Shown here in pieces: positions 10,718-20,612 of a stretch of 64,000 nucleotides of DNA. Both the position numbers and the translations under genes were made by a program. The notes beneath the pieces were generated by a model. That model was given only the letters and a program-made list of their open reading frames with translations. It was not told the DNA's origin and ran no database searches. This stretch comes from Simmondsia chinensis (Eukaryota; Streptophyta; Magnoliopsida; Caryophyllales; Simmondsiaceae). Position 1 is the stretch's first letter. Each line of letters begins with the position of its first letter. The stretch lies in the NCBI GenBank assembly GCA_018398585.1, contig JAGTTD010000003.1, positions 7,262,637 through 7,326,636 on the forward strand, given 5' to 3'.

Positions 10718-11630
10718 TTCTTCTTTTTGGGATGGAGCTATGTAAGGGGTTTAATTTATCGTTACTGCTTTCAATAATGCGGTAATTATTTTGTTTTCCT
10801 ATTTTTCTTTAATGTGCTTTGAATTTGAAACATGAATGTATTTTGCCATTATTTTGCTTTGAATGTATTTTATTTTACCTTTTCACATGCAAAGAATTGA
10901 AAAATGAATAACCTAAGCTTTCACATGAAGGAAGTGGAAATTAGAAAGTATTTGAGATGAGTGGACACTTGTAATTCATAGATAAGAATAGATTATGTGA
11001 TTTGTTGTTTTAATTATTGAAAAGTTATATATTATTTTACTATTGTTTATTATGGATAAATAATTTGTTTCACATAAAGTTAGTTTCCAACGTTTTTGGA
11101 TGAATATACCCAATGATGGATTATGTTGTTCATGTTTGATCGAGAACTCCGTATATTTTTATTACATTATGAAATATAATAATTGAGATACATAGAATAC
11201 CATGTTATTTACTATTTTATCCTAATAACTTTGTATTTCATATGCATTGGTAGTTGTACTTCAAGCACGAGCAAACATAAAAGCTGGCAAAAGATGAACA
11301 GCTCAACTATCACTCGAGCATTTGATATCGATCTTTGAGAGTTTTCATGAATAAAATAAGACATTTGTAAATTTGTTGAATTGGACAAAGCAATATTGCA
11401 TGGTTTCCAGCAACGATATGACAATATCTTGGATGGCATTCAGGTAGATAGACCTAAATTATTTTGCATTTATTTCTAATAATCTTTTTCTTTATATTAG
11501 ATTATACATATAATGGTTTCAGAAGTGAGTTACTCATATAATAAAAGTCACGTCCTACAGGGAAGTCTATCCTTCTGGGAGAAGTTTTGATAGGCGTGGA
11601 AGTTGTTTGTACATGGCGCTTTGGGTTGCG
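10718..11630. other. AT-rich region with one exon-like segment
   Basis: This is mostly AT-rich sequence without features. 11370-11448 reads DICKFVELDKAILHG and onward without stops. It is preceded by AAG and followed by CAG|GTAGAT, a plausible splice donor. The segment is too short to assign to a gene. Confidence 0.3.
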
Positions 11631-11639
11631 TTATTATTA

Positions 11640-12375
11640 ATGTCAGTCATGGCATCACAATTACAAGTATTGACCACAACGAAGATGGATTTTTTTTTTT
11701 TTTCCTGGGAGTATCAAGTAAGTATTGGGGAGGACTATGGGGATACGGGTTGGTTTCATGCTATTTCAGAGTCCAATCCCTTTTCATATTTTATCCCTAC
11801 CATGGAATTAGTTAAGGCAATCGCGGTAACTAAGTTGATTTTCACCTTTGTAACACAAGTTTGATTTTGCCTTTTAATCAACTGGATATGCAAAGGTGAA
11901 AATCAACTTAGTTAATGCGTTGCTTTTCTAATTTTACGTTAGGAGTAAAATATATAGAGGGGTTGACTCCCAAATGGTATAAACCCCTCTGTCCTTATAG
12001 TCCTCCCCATAACTTTCTTGACACTTCCAAAACCAGTAATGCCATGACTGGCATCAATAATACTTTGTCAAAGATAACTCGCTCCTTTGATGATTTGTGA
12101 TTAAGTAGCCGGTACATGGAGTTTAGAGACGCACCATCAAAGGAGCGAGTTATATTCGACAAAGTAATATTGAAGCCAGTCATGGCAATACAGGTTTTGG
12201 GAGTATCAAGAAAGTTATGGGGAGGACTATAAGGATAGAGGGTTTTATACGATTTGGGAGTCAACCTCTCTACATATTTTACTCCTAACGTAAAATTGGT
12301 AAAGCAACACAATAACTAAGTTGATTTTCACCTTTGCATATCCAGTTGATTCAAAGGCAAAATCAAACTTTTTAA
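11640..12375. repeat. Triple inverted duplication (foldback, ~240-bp arms)
   Basis: Three related copies lie side by side: A (about 11640-11855, forward), B (about 11860-12100, reverse) and C (about 12130-12375, forward). B and C are close inverted copies separated by a ~30-45-bp loop. They share landmarks such as CATCAAAGGAGCGAGTTAT, CCAGTCATGGCA, the GGGAGTATCAAGA/GGGGAGGACTAT block and AACTAAGTTGATTTTCACC. A is more diverged and carries a T-run insertion near 11690. Transcription through B-C would give a hairpin of about 240 bp. The mirrored ORFs on the two strands come from this symmetry and are not separate genes. Confidence 0.8.
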
Positions 12376-12606
12376 TAAAAAATAGTCCAACTCTATTCTT
12401 TGACAAAAAAATAACTGAACTATAACTTTTCTACCAAAACTCCAAACTTTTGATTTAAAAAAATACTAAATTGATAGTTGAGGGTGGTGCGTGGTATGAT
12501 GCTCCCAAGGCTAGACATAACTCCAAGCAACGGCTCATGGTCCCGAATTTTAAGGGCCCCAAATTTTCTGGGCTATGGTTTTTGGAGTATCAGTTTTTAA
12601 TATTAG
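12376..12606. other. Unassigned spacer
   Basis: AT-rich sequence between the foldback and the MITE, with no supported gene. Confidence 0.3.
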
Positions 12607-12615
12607 TAAATTTTA

Positions 12616-13155
12616 GGGTTATTTACATTTTAGTACCCCAACGTTTTTGGAAATAATAAAAAGGACTATGACTTTTTTGAGTTATTAAAAAATTCCCTAA
12701 GTTTTTATGGTATCAATAAAAAGGCCTTTCTCAAGCATGATGACGTCATTTTTCATTAATAAAGCTGATGTGGCAATTGCTTTTTATTTGCTATAATAAA
12801 ATGACCTAAAGTACGCTTTAACGCCCTTATTAGTACTTTATAAGCACAAAATTCAATATGTTGTGTTATGTGGAAGCTATCTATTTTCGCTTAATTTATT
12901 TCAAAATATGGTTTTTAAAGGGTATTTTTGTTCTTTTATTGTAGCATTAATAAAAATACAGCAGTCGCATCAACTCTATCGACTAAAAATGACATCATCA
13001 AATTAAAGAGAAGCCCTTTTTATTAATGCGACAAAAACTTAGAGGCCTTTTTATTAATACGGCAAAAAGGAAGGGACATTTTTAATAATTCAAAAAAGCC
13101 AAAGTTTTTTTTTATTATTTTAAAAAATGTCAGGGTACTAAAATGTAAATAATCC
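12616..13155. mobile_element. Mutator-type MITE with long terminal inverted repeats
   Basis: The element is 540 bp. Its left end (GGGTTATTTACATTTTAGTA) pairs with the right end for more than 100 bp. The pairing includes ATAATAAAAA and AATAAAAAGGCCT blocks. A perfect 9-bp TSD, TAAATTTTA, lies at 12607-12615 and 13156-13164, which is diagnostic of Mutator-like transposition. It has no coding capacity. Confidence 0.85.
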
Positions 13156-13240
13156 TAAATTTTATTGTCAAAATTATTATAATTTGTTAAATACTAAGGG
13201 CCCTTTTTAAGAATTTCACTTGAGGCCCCAAAAATATTAA

Positions 13241-14260
13241 GGCTCAGTGATTTGATGGAAAAGTAGAATCTATAAATTGATTTTTTTTTCGAAAAAGGTT
13301 TTCCAAGGAAATATAAATTCCGAATGTGGTTTTCCTTTGTTTGTTTCAAAGGAAAATGTAATTCCCCATTGTGATATCTTTTTGTAACCAATCATTTTAT
13401 ATCTTGTTATAGGATAACATAAGTAACAATACAACATATATGAAGTAACAAAAAAAAAAGGTTCACTATGAAAAATGTATAAATTAAGAAAATTGTTTCT
13501 TAGGAATTTTAAAATTTGAGCATTTATCATTTAAATACTCTGTCATTTTAATATATATAATAAGATGTCCTGAGATAAGAAATTTTATCACTTGCGTATA
13601 TATTGTGTTAAATCTGGTGAATTTTAATTAAAATTTGGCTAATTTCTGCCAAAAAATAATGTGGCATAAACTATGATCATATTATCAAAATGTTATCCAC
13701 ATTTTAACAAAAAATACTTATATATTCTCAAAAAATTGTATAATGTTAGCATTTTCGGACAAAAGAAATTATGGGCATTATGATAGAGGATACATATAGA
13801 TTGTTGTTTTCATTTAAAATTTACTAAATTTTGGTAAAAGACATTTGATTCATGAGAAAATTTTTAAACTTAAGGGTACATCATTGTATGTTGTTGAAAT
13901 ATCATAGTACCTATGTAATAAATGGTAAAATATTAGGGCACCTAGATAATTTTCTTATATAATATTAGGGCACCTATATTATTCGGTCTAATTTTCATTC
14001 GATGTTGTGACATTAAATGTCTACAGTCTAGTCTGGTTTATTTTGATTCGATCTAGATTTGCATAATGATTACCGTGAAGGTTTTTGAGCCACTTAGAAT
14101 TATGACTTCCCCCGTTTTGAAAGGGAAATCATTTTCCCTCATTTGAGAGAAAAATGTTTTCCGTCGGAAAATATTTTCCAAAAGCAAAAGACGCACCAAA
14201 CAATGGAAAAAGGAAAAATCACTTCCTAAAATGTGGTTTTCCCTCTAAACAAACGGAGCC
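13241..14260 (-). mobile_element. PIF/Harbinger-like non-autonomous DNA transposon, copy 2
   Basis: This 1,020-bp copy is in the opposite orientation to the copy at 2744-3804. Its right end is the inverse of GGCTCCGTTTGTTT, and its left end GGCTCAGTGATTTG is more diverged. The TSD is TAA at 13238-13240 and 14261-14263. Internal motifs shared with copy 1 include TGGCTCAAAAACCTTCACG and AATCAAAATAAACCAGACTA, both seen here as reverse complements. Confidence 0.8.
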
Positions 14261-14274
14261 TAAGACTAGACCAA

Positions 14275-14384
14275 GATGCTCCGATAATATAATTTTCTTC
14301 TATATATTTTGGGTTTGGCTAGGTGAAAAAAGAATTTAACCAAACCAAAAATATGTAGAAGAAAAGTATATTATCAAAGCGTCA
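14275..14384. repeat. Short hairpin (about 47-bp imperfect stem)
   Basis: GATGCTCCGATAATATAATT and the following bases pair with the inverse of the segment ending TTATCAAAGCGTCAT, leaving a loop of roughly 15 bp. The size fits a small foldback MITE or a miRNA-like precursor. No TSD was found. Confidence 0.5.
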
Positions 14385-14754
14385 TATCACATGCCAAACT
14401 CCTCCACCAATTCAATATTTATTTAAACCAAAATTTTAGAGTTTGGTTATTTTTTAATAGAAAATTAGAGTTGGTTAATTTTTGGAAAAAAAGTTAATTT
14501 TTGAATCAGTACCTAGTGACTAAGCATGTCCCACAATCACCCAATAGTGAACAAAGTCTTGAACCAAGAGTAGTTATTGTGAAGAGCATACCTAACCTTT
14601 TCATGTGGTTCTCAACGTTGAGATGCACTCCGCGATTGGGAAGTATGAGGTCCCTGAAAATAAAATCCGAAATTTGGTATTCTCAGGAATACTCTAGAGA
14701 GTAAGCCCTTACTCTCGACTAGAGGACTTTCTACACCCACAACCCTGTAGGTGA
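14385..14754. other. Left part of an older copia-like non-coding remnant
   Basis: 14520-14754 (with CTAGAGGACTTTCTACACCC and CCTGTAGGTGAGTCC) continues across the Athila insertion into 34128-34491. That second part has GGTGTGTTG..CCACACT and GGCTATGGACATTATTAA blocks. These resemble the 3' non-coding part of Copia-2 (35830-36010). The class is inferred from that similarity only. Confidence 0.4.
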
Positions 14755-14759
14755 GTCCT

Positions 14760-16185
14760 TGATAAGTCCAATTTAATATATAGTTATTCATATCATGGTT
14801 CATTTTTTAACGATTTTATATCAAATTTTTAGCGCTTTTAATCGCTTTCGCTGTTATTGCTATTTCTTTAGAAAAACACTCATTTTATGTTAAATCTGGC
14901 TAGGTTTTACCATCAACATTAATAAGTGAATACAAGATACATAAAACAAAGCAAAAAATGAGTTAAATACATCAATCTACACGTTTAAAGCAAGATCGTA
15001 ACAAGTTTATGCATAATTTATTTCAACTTGCAAAAATGGGTGGCACAATGAACAAATCAAGTGCAAGGATGGATTAAACAATATATAAAAATCTTCAACT
15101 TGGTGTGAAGACTGATTTTGGGCTGTGAGGAGCAGAAAATATTGAAAAAAAAAATCAGCAAAATTAGCAAGTTGTGTGAAGAATGCAGTTTTGGGCGGCA
15201 ATGGGTGGCAATATGAACAAATGAGAATGAAGTGTTTGTAATTTTTTATGTATTATAAATAGGGAGGTTTGAGAAGTGTTTTGTATCATTCAATCCAGCA
15301 AAAACCCAAAACAAAGTAGAGAAAGGGAAGGAAAACTAGGAGGAAGAAGAAGAAGGAAGGAAGAAGAAGTTTGGTTTGTAAGTTTGCATTTTTATGTTCT
15401 TTCTATCCTTTGCTTCTTTAAAGTTCATAAATTTTGTCTTAGTTTTACTTTATATTATGTCTATCATGAACTAATTTTATATTTTTAAGGCTACGATGTA
15501 GCATAAGTTTTAATATACGCTATTTTCTAATTCCATGATTCAATGTTTTGTTTATTGTGTTGTTGGAGTGTTTATCATTGTTCTTCATTAGTTTTGAATA
15601 CTTGATCACCATTCAAAGTCTATAATGATTCATAATGAGTCAAAGAGGAGATTTATGATGGTTGTTAAAGTGATAAGCACCATAACTTGAGCGAATGCTA
15701 GAGATAGATTAACACGATTTGGGTAGTCTTAAATAAAAACCATGGATCTTCAAAAATCCTTTCTTATTTAAATTCATGCAAAAGATTGATGAGTTAATAT
15801 ATAAAAGAGTATGCTAAGTGTTGCTCAAGATAGAATATTTAGTAAATTAGAATTTTTGACCATCAACATGTAATAACAACTTAAATACCGAGAATAGAAA
15901 GGCGTATTGATGCAACTAGGTGAAATCAGATGCCTTGGATCTTACTAAATCATAAAAATATCTAAAATTAGAAAAATCTTCATAAAAATCAGTAATTAGT
16001 TTTGTTCTTTTTCATTTTGTTTTGTTTTATATCAAAAACCTTAAATTTCGGTCTTTCAAATTACGATAAAACTACTAATTTCGGTACCCATTCAATAACA
16101 ATCCTTGTGGGAGATACTCTACTCATTTCTATATTACTTGATATGGTTTAGTGCATTTTCTAAGCTATAAACAAAACAAGCATCA
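14760..16185 (+). repeat. Athila 5' LTR (1,426 bp)
   Basis: It is bounded by the GTCCT TSD and, 6 bp downstream, by the PBS at 16192. It aligns along its length with 32605-34122. Confidence 0.88.
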
Positions 16186-16191
16186 AGTTTT

Positions 16192-16209
16192 TGGCACCGT
16201 TGCCAGGGG
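16192..16209 (+). other. Athila primer binding site
   Basis: TGGCACCGTTGCCAGGGG differs at a few positions from the TGGCGCCGTTGCCGGGGA site known in Athila elements. From memory that site is taken to pair with a tRNA-Asp 3' end. Confidence 0.75.
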
Positions 16210-16482
16210 CTGTCTTTATTTGAGTGATGTTAATACCACCTAGATTTAGTACTAATCTGAAGTTATTTTGTAAAAACTTGTAAATTTTGTTTACACTTGA
16301 AAAATGATCTTTTATTTCATTTACTTTGTTTGATTTGTGAAGTTATTTTTGAAAAAATTCGTATAGCATACTCCCCTTAAAATTGTGTTATTGTTAAATT
16401 TTGTGTATATTTGTGTATTTTTGAATCTTTCTAATTATTTTTGTCTTTCTTTTGATTTTTAAATTTTTTTTTCTCATTGTCT

Positions 16483-18870
16483 ATGCAAAATCAAAACGAA
16501 AACGAAATAACTCCCCTGGATCCTGAAATCGAAAGACCACTTTGACAAATCAGGAAAACAAACGAACTAAAACAATGGCTAATAACAATAATGGTAATGA
16601 TGAAGAAAGATCTTTAAAAGATTATGATGTACCAATTGTTGGAGGATGCATTTCTAGCATCCAATGTCCACTAATGCAAGCAAACAATTTTGGAATTAAA
16701 CCTGCAATAATACAAATGATTCAACGGACTGTTCAGTTTAGCGGTCTACCTAGTGAGGATCTGAACTTGTATATGACTAACTTCTTAGAGATATGCGACA
16801 CAATTAAGTATAATGGTGTCAGTGATAATGCCATTCGCTTGAGATTGTTTCCATTCTCACTAAGAGACAAGGCAAAGCATGGTTAATGTTATTATTTCTA
16901 GGCACTATCACCACATGGGACGATTTGGCACAAAAATTTCTTGCTAAATATTTTTCACCAGCCAAATCAGCCAAAATGAGGAATGACATCATATGGAATC
17001 ATTGTATAAAGCATGGGAATCAATATAAAGAGCTTATAAGAAGGTGTTCACACCATGGTTTGCCAATTGTATAAATCTTGGTGTTTTTATTAACCTCAAT
17101 CAATCACTTGTTATATATCTTGGTGCAAGTCCAAATATTTTACAATGGTTTGGCACATAATACCCAAACAATGGTGGATGCGGTTGCTGGAGGAGCCCTG
17201 AACAACAAGAAACCGGATGAAGCATACGAGTTGCTAGAAGTAATGGCTAGCAAAAACTATATAAGAATAGTTGATTGAAGAAAACCTGCAGGAGTTCACG
17301 AGGTAGATGCATTGACCACGTTATCTGCTCAAATTTCAATGATTCATAAACAATTAGGTAACATGGGTGTTAATGCAATTCATTCTCCTATGGTAAAAAG
17401 TGAGTTTTATGCAGGAAATCATGGGAGCATAGAATGTCAAACAAGGAACCCTTTTGTCACATCAAGCCATGAACAAGCCAATTTTGTTTGAAATTTTCAA
17501 AAACCACAACACAATCCATACTCCAACACTTACAATCTTGGGTAGAGAAACAACCCAAATTTTTCAAGGAGTAACCTAGGATACAAAAACAACCCAATCA
17601 ACCTCCACTGATACGAAAACTGATCTCGAAGAAATGTTCATTAAGCTTATGCAAGAAAGTAGAAGTTTCATGTAGAACATACAAACAAATCTTCAAAATC
17701 AAAAAGCTTAAATTAGAAACTTCAAGACCCAAATTTGACAAAATTCAAAGCAACTCACCGAAAGGCGTCAAGGTTCTCTGCCTAGTGCCATAGTGACTAA
17801 CCCTAAAGAGCACGTAAATACCACTTCTTTTGAAAGAACACTTAGGGAGGACAACCCAAACAAACCAATCGTGACCACATCATGCCTTGAACTTGAACAA
17901 GTAAATGAGTATAAAAACCAAGATGAGACTGCAGTAAAGAGGGTTGAACCTAAGCCCTACAAACCGAAAATCCCATTCCCTCAACGATTGAAAACGCAAA
18001 ATGTGGATAACCCATTTATGAAAACTTTCAAGAAGTTACCTATTAATGTCCCTTTCACTCACATGTTGAAAGAAATGCCCAAAAATATAAAATTATTGAA
18101 AGAAACCCTATCTAACAAAAGAAAGCTAGAAGAGTTTCAAACCGTATCATTAAACGGAGAATGTAGTGCTATACTACAAAAAAGCTTCTCCCTAAACTTA
18201 AAGATCCAGGGAGTTTTTTTATACCTTGCACCATTAGCACCTATACTTTTGACAATGTGCTATGCAATTTAGGCGCAAGTATTAATTTGATGCCACTCTC
18301 TGTTTTTAGGAAACTTGGTCTAGTGGAAGTAAATCCTACCACGGTATCACTCAAATTGTCGGACATGTCTATCAAGTATCCACGAGGAGTGGTAGAGGAT
18401 GTCTTGGTGAAAATAGACAAGTTCATCTTTCCAGCTAATTTTATAGTGCTTAACATAGAGGAGGATAAAGAAATACTTCTAATTTTAGGACGAACCTTCC
18501 TTGCTATGGAAGGGCCTTAATAGATGTACAATAAGGAAAACTGATCTTAAGGGTAGAAGATGAGCAAGTGATCTTCAATGTCTTCAAACCATAAAACTTT
18601 TTTCAAAGAAGGACAGTTGTTTTCAAATTGAAGATCAAGTTTTTCCAACTAAGTTAGAGGCTTTGAGAGCCAAGGATGATTTAGCAAAGAAAGGCACTAA
18701 AAATATAAGAAGGAAACTCAAGGAGTGGCACATTAAAATTAAGGATCTCATAGCTGGAGAAGGTGGAGGTGGTCGAGCAAAGAAGGGCACGAAAAAGGTC
18801 CATGGAAGAAAATTGCCACTAAAGGTGAATGGGGGAAGTCCCATTCTTTTAAAGGATCCAGGATAGAACA
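16483..18870 (+). pseudogene. Athila gag-protease remnant
   Basis: The start is ATG 16483 (MQNQNENEITPLDPEIE), followed within 60 bases by a TGA. Gag continues through IQCPLMQANNFGIKPA, LEICDTIKYNGVSDNAIRLR (16780-16850) and DLAQKFLAKYFSPAKSAKMR (16920-16980), with a frameshift near 16880 and stops near 17070 and 17278. A linker (17793-18240) leads to a retroviral-type aspartic protease at 18257-18520 (SINLMPLSVFRKLGL ... ILGRTFLAM). Its catalytic triad reads NLGAS (AAT at 18266-18268) instead of DLGAS, so the protease is inactive. No RT or integrase motif follows. It would have encoded capsid and protease. Confidence 0.87.
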
Positions 18871-18879
18871 TCATTAAAG

Positions 18880-19249
18880 AGTCGAGCTAACAACTATAAC
18901 TTAAGCGCTTCTTAGGAGGCAACCCAAGTACTCTTTTCCTTACTTCATTTTATTTTCCTTTTATTTTTATTATTTTCTCACGTTTCTGTATATTTTGTTC
19001 AAACTGATTTTTGAAATAAGTTTGGGGGTAACATGATGTCAACATTCACCATAAAAAAGTAATCCTCAAACCCAGGAAGCATCTTTCACCAACTGCTTCG
19101 TTATTTATATTTCTTTTAACATTGATAATAATTTTAACTTTAAGTTTAGGGGCGGGAGAGACAAATTATTTAAAATTTTTGCCAAAAGTTTTCAAAAATA
19201 TTTTCCTATCTAGGCCTATTTTATCAATTAGAGTCGGCTTTAATTTCTC
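18880..19249 (+). other. Athila region normally found after pol
   Basis: AAGCGCTTCTTAGGAGGCAA and AAGTTTGGGGGTAACATG are phrases typical of the segment downstream of Athila pol, by recollection. Here they follow the protease almost directly, which marks the internal deletion. Confidence 0.55.
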
Positions 19250-19411
19250 CTAGATGGGTGACCTCCTGGAAAGTTCTCACCTCCCAGGTTAGGGGCACTC
19301 AGAAATAGCCTCTCTTTAAGGTTACAACCTGAAGGGGGAAGGCTGCGTACACCCGTCCGTCCACCCCAGACCTTGCTTAGGCGGGAAACCTTGGGGCATC
19401 GAGTATGTTGC
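19250..19411 (+). mobile_element. 5S rRNA-derived SINE, copy 3 (5' truncated)
   Basis: It begins inside the 5S C-box (GATGGGTGACCTCCTGG). It continues through the same body as copy 1 (GAAGGGGGAAGGCTGCGTAC), ending GCATCGAGTATGTTG. No convincing TSD was found. It lies in the Athila interior just before the CRM-like element. Confidence 0.8.
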
Positions 19412-19456
19412 TATAGGGTGTGTTGCTTTAGTGCCTCTCAAAGCTCGGAGCCTTTA

Positions 19457-19874
19457 TGACACGGAATGCCATGAAGATTGACCTAAAATAAATTATTTAG
19501 TTTAATTTAATTAGGTTAGTTTTCATTATTTTCTAAGGATATTTTAGATTTTAGGATTTAGGGTTTCGCCCAATTTCCTTTTTGCCCCTTTATGCTTATT
19601 ATAGCCCTAGGGTTATTTTAGTCTTTTGCTATCTCTTTACACTTCCATAAACAGAGGGCTATTGTTCACCTTGTTCATTCATTATCACTCATATCAATTT
19701 CAAATAAAGTTCTCATTAACTTGAGTGTTCTCTCCAATTCTCTGTGTGAGTTTAGTGAGTTTTCTGTATCCTTGGTTTAGCCTACTAAGGTGGTGATATT
19801 GGCTTTGCTGTAGTGGGGTTCCTAACCTCGCCATAATCGGTACTTATCAATTTTTCCCGTACGTTCCTACGTTA
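19457..19874 (+). repeat. CRM-like 5' LTR
   Basis: It is bounded by the CTTTA TSD and the PBS. It lacks a ~40-bp segment that the 3' LTR has near 25010-25045. Confidence 0.87.
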
Positions 19875-19876
19875 GC

Positions 19877-19889
19877 TGGTATTAGAGCC
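19877..19889 (+). other. CRM-like primer binding site (tRNA-iMet)
   Basis: TGGTATTAGAGCC has one mismatch to the TGGTATCAGAGCC initiator-methionine site and lies 2 bp after the LTR. Confidence 0.85.
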
Positions 19890-20612
19890 AGGTTGCTTGT
19901 TGTTCCATCATCGTACCTTTTCTTAAAAAAAAAGGCCCAAAAATTCACGAATCAAAACCACGACCTCATTGTCCTCCAACAGGCCGATGCCTCCTACCGC
20001 TGTTGTTGTTCCTCCGCCGTCCTACCACTGCCACCACTGCCTTGGATTTCAAACCGAGGTCGTTCTCTTCTTCCTCTAGACTAGCCAAACACGGCCGCCC
20101 AAGCTTCGACAAAAAGAACACCGCAGCACACCGCTTGCGCCGACCAAGTGCAGAACTACCGGCCTCTTATTTTTCATTCGACAGACGTCGTTCGTTCAAT
20201 TAGAACACTAGAAAAGGTTCCCCAGAACGCAGTGAACGGTGTGAAATAACAGAGGACAATTTGTCACGCGCTGCTAGTGTTTCGCCGATAACGTGTTCCT
20301 AGATCTACCACCACCAACCGACATTTTGGGTAATCCACCATCACAGATGAAACCCTGTCCCTCAAAGCTACCGAAATCCGGAATCAAATCCGCAAAAACT
20401 CAGAGAAGATTGGCTCACGAGCTGCAAGTGCCGTCTCCTGCACGTGGGCTTCATCTTGGCCAGTTTCTGACTTTGCCTGGCACGTCATCAACCAAGTTAT
20501 GTCAATGTCAATAGTTTACATCAGCGCATACGTCTCCATTAATTTCGATGTGCTGATTCTGACCTCCATTTTTGAAATTTGACTCTGGTTTGATATTAAT
20601 ACCTCAACAACA
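19890..20612 (+). other. CRM-like 5' leader
   Basis: About 720 bp with a locally GC-rich stretch (19980-20200). The short frames here have no recognisable domain, so it is taken as untranslated leader. Confidence 0.5.

Noticed and set aside
19250..19460. TSD for SINE copy 3 (GGCTTTAATTTCTCC against TGCTTTAGTGCCTCTC)
   Set aside because: The similarity is partial and needs gaps; it is not strong enough to call.
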